Shown piece by piece: positions 5,770 to 6,791 of a DNA stretch of 6,791 nt. Location: positions 1 to 6,791 of the forward strand of contig JAKASC010000128.1 in assembly GCA_021828245.1 (NCBI GenBank), written 5' to 3'. Position 1 is the first letter of the stretch; each line of letters begins with the position of its first letter. A model generated the notes under the pieces. It searched no databases, was not told the DNA's origin, and worked only from the letters and a program-made list of their open reading frames with translations. The DNA comes from Acidobacteriota bacterium (lineage in GTDB: Bacteria; Acidobacteriota; Terriglobia; UBA7540). The translations under genes and the position numbers were made by a program.

Positions 5770-5798
5770 TTGTTGGGCGGAGGCGAGTCAGGTAGAAT
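5770..5798 (+). promoter_or_regulatory. Candidate sigma70-type promoter for the UxaA/GarD-like dehydratase
   Basis: TTGTTG (5770-5775) and TAGAAT (5793-5798) are 17 nt apart. The -10 matches 5 of 6 bases and the -35 has the TTG core. Transcription would start near 5805, about 30 nt before the proposed GTG start at 5837. Consensus match only. Confidence 0.4.
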
Positions 5799-5836
5799 GT
5801 TGACCGGGCGGAAGCGGGCGCGGAAAACATACGTAC

Positions 5837-6791
5837 GTGCGCGCCACCGAGCTCGTCGCCTGTCGGAGCGCCGTGGAAGAAGCTATAAAGCGCCTGGAAG
5901 AGGTCGCCATCGTCATCCGTCCGGAGAAGGATAACGTGGCGGTGGTGACGGAAGATTTTGTTGAAGCGGGAACGGAGCTTGAATACGGCGGCCGGGTGGT
6001 GAGGCTGGCGGGGCGGGTGTTACGCGGCCAGAGTTTTGCCGTGCAAGCGATTCCGCGAGGCGGAGCTTACGTTTCGCTGGGCGACCCGATTGGCGTGGCT
6101 TCGCTGGCGGTTGAGCCGGGCGATCCCATCAACGAAACGAATCTCGAAAACCGCCTGCCGCGCCTGGCTGTCCGCTACCGCGACAACCCAACGCGCGCGC
6201 CGCTCGATCCCAAGCTGGCGGCGCTGACCTTTGACGGCTATCGGCGCCCGGACGGCTCGGTGGGCACGCGGAATTACGTGGGCCTGATTACCTCCGGCAT
6301 GTGCTCGGCGGCGGAGGTGCGGGAGATTGCATCGCGCGCCATGCGCGAGCTTTATTCGCGCGAGCGCTATCCCCACGTGGACGGCGTGGTGCCAATCATT
6401 CACGAATCGGGCTGCGGGATGCCGGACGGACACGCGGTGGCCGTTCTCAATCAGTTGCTGGCCGATTCATTGCGGCATCCGAACCTGGGGGCGACGATTT
6501 ACATTGACCTCGGTTGCGGCAAGACGTGCGTGGAGTGCTCGGCGCCGATTTTCCGCGAGGTGGTGCCCAATTACCAGGGGCGCGTCGTCAACTTGACCAT
6601 TCAACAATTAGGCGGCAGCCAAGCGACCATCGAGCGGGGATTGCAGGTGGTGGAAAAAATGCTGGAGGCCGCCAATCGCTTCAAGCGGCAGCCCGTGCCG
6701 ATTTCCGAGCTTGTGGTGGGAACCAAGTGCGGCGGCTCGGATCGCTGGTCGGGAGTGACGGCCAATCCGGCGGTGGGCGTCGCCGCGGATC
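5837..6791 (+). CDS. UxaA/GarD-family sugar-acid dehydratase (altronate/galactarate dehydratase-like), 3'-truncated by window edge
   Basis: Family role: Fe2+-dependent cytoplasmic dehydration of hexarates or hexonates (altronate, galactarate) to 2-keto-3-deoxy acids. Seen: 318 codons, open to the right edge; whole proteins are about 500 aa, so roughly 180-200 residues are missing. An N-terminal SAF-like domain (about 25-105) contains RPEKDNVAVV (29-38), EAGTELEY and LGDPIGVA. The catalytic region begins at FDGYRRPDGSVGTRNYVGL (132-150), then VDGVVPIIHESGCG (181-194), DLGCGKTC (224-231) and SELVVGTKCGGSDRWSGVTA (290-309). The last is close to the E. coli GarD segment with CGGSD and SGVTANPAVG. 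Start uncertain: GTG at 5837 is the first after the in-frame stop at 5801; GTG at 5873 has a GGAG 4 nt upstream and would still include the whole SAF domain. Odd points: the usual GHK of the SAF domain is GQS (64-66) and GLGCE is DLGCGK, so the substrate may not be galactarate or altronate. It is divergent from an aldose dehydrogenase. Confidence 0.88.
   Translation, partial: MRATELVACRSAVEEAIKRLEEVAIVIRPEKDNVAVVTEDFVEAGTELEYGGRVVRLAGRVLRGQSFAVQAIPRGGAYVSLGDPIGVASLAVEPGDPINETNLENRLPRLAVRYRDNPTRAPLDPKLAALTFDGYRRPDGSVGTRNYVGLITSGMCSAAEVREIASRAMRELYSRERYPHVDGVVPIIHESGCGMPDGHAVAVLNQLLADSLRHPNLGATIYIDLGCGKTCVECSAPIFREVVPNYQGRVVNLTIQQLGGSQATIERGLQVVEKMLEAANRFKRQPVPISELVVGTKCGGSDRWSGVTANPAVGVAAD

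Larger units (their letters stand above)
5409..5836. other. Gene-free divergent intergenic region with four inverted repeats
   Basis: This 428-nt stretch separates the aldo/keto reductase from the divergent dehydratase. Both strands carry open frames (for example a minus frame from 5830 running through the reductase start), but they lack recognisable domains and ribosome sites, so I call no gene. It contains four hairpins (5543-5568, 5618-5643, 5670-5693, 5701-5749) and weak-to-moderate promoter candidates facing each way. It could be a regulatory region, decayed repeats, or both. Confidence 0.6.

Noticed and set aside
5396..5830. A 144-codon minus-strand frame across the divergent intergenic region and the aldo/keto reductase start.
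   Set aside because: It runs over the ribosome site and start of the reductase in another frame, has no ribosome site and no recognisable domain, and covers the hairpin-rich region. GC-rich open frame by chance is more likely.

Overview
This is a GC-rich bacterial window with five genes that can be named by family, one unrecognised small membrane protein and no RNA genes, CRISPR array or intact insertion sequence. Protein style, GTG starts and weak Shine-Dalgarno signals fit a soil-type, high-GC environmental bacterium. Acidobacteriota is my best guess, but that is an impression from gene style and not a proof.

Layout. At the left edge, on the + strand, is the C-terminal part of a MOFRL-family glycerate 2-kinase (2-808). 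It is followed after 69 nt by a complete beta-hydroxyacid dehydrogenase of the glyoxylate/succinic (or tartronate) semialdehyde reductase type (878-1786). A convergent junction with small hairpins (about 1774-1938) separates these from a run of minus-strand genes. In transcription order this run is an aldo/keto reductase of the L-fucose/D-threo-aldose dehydrogenase group (5408-4422), a four-helix membrane protein overlapping it by 4 nt (4425-3982), then after 156 nt an ABC-type AAA ATPase with a DUF3696-like C-terminus (3795-2407) and a PIN-domain nuclease only 3 nt behind it (2403-1939). A 428-nt gene-free region (5409-5836) holds four consecutive inverted repeats and candidate divergent promoters. 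From about 5837 to the right edge runs the N-terminal part of a UxaA/GarD-type altronate/galactarate dehydratase on the + strand.

How it fits together. The dehydratase, the semialdehyde reductase and the glycerate kinase correspond to three of the four enzymes of the classical galactarate/glucarate route: dehydratase, aldolase (not seen here), tartronate semialdehyde reductase, glycerate 2-kinase. The aldo/keto reductase would oxidise a free aldose to its lactone upstream of a sugar-acid dehydratase. The outer genes therefore look like a sugar or sugar-acid catabolic neighbourhood. The ATPase-PIN pair has no metabolic logic. It looks like a compact two-gene conflict module (phage defence or toxin-antitoxin-like) sitting inside that neighbourhood, with its own promoter whose -10 box is 6 nt before the GTG start. 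It is the most interesting item in the window.
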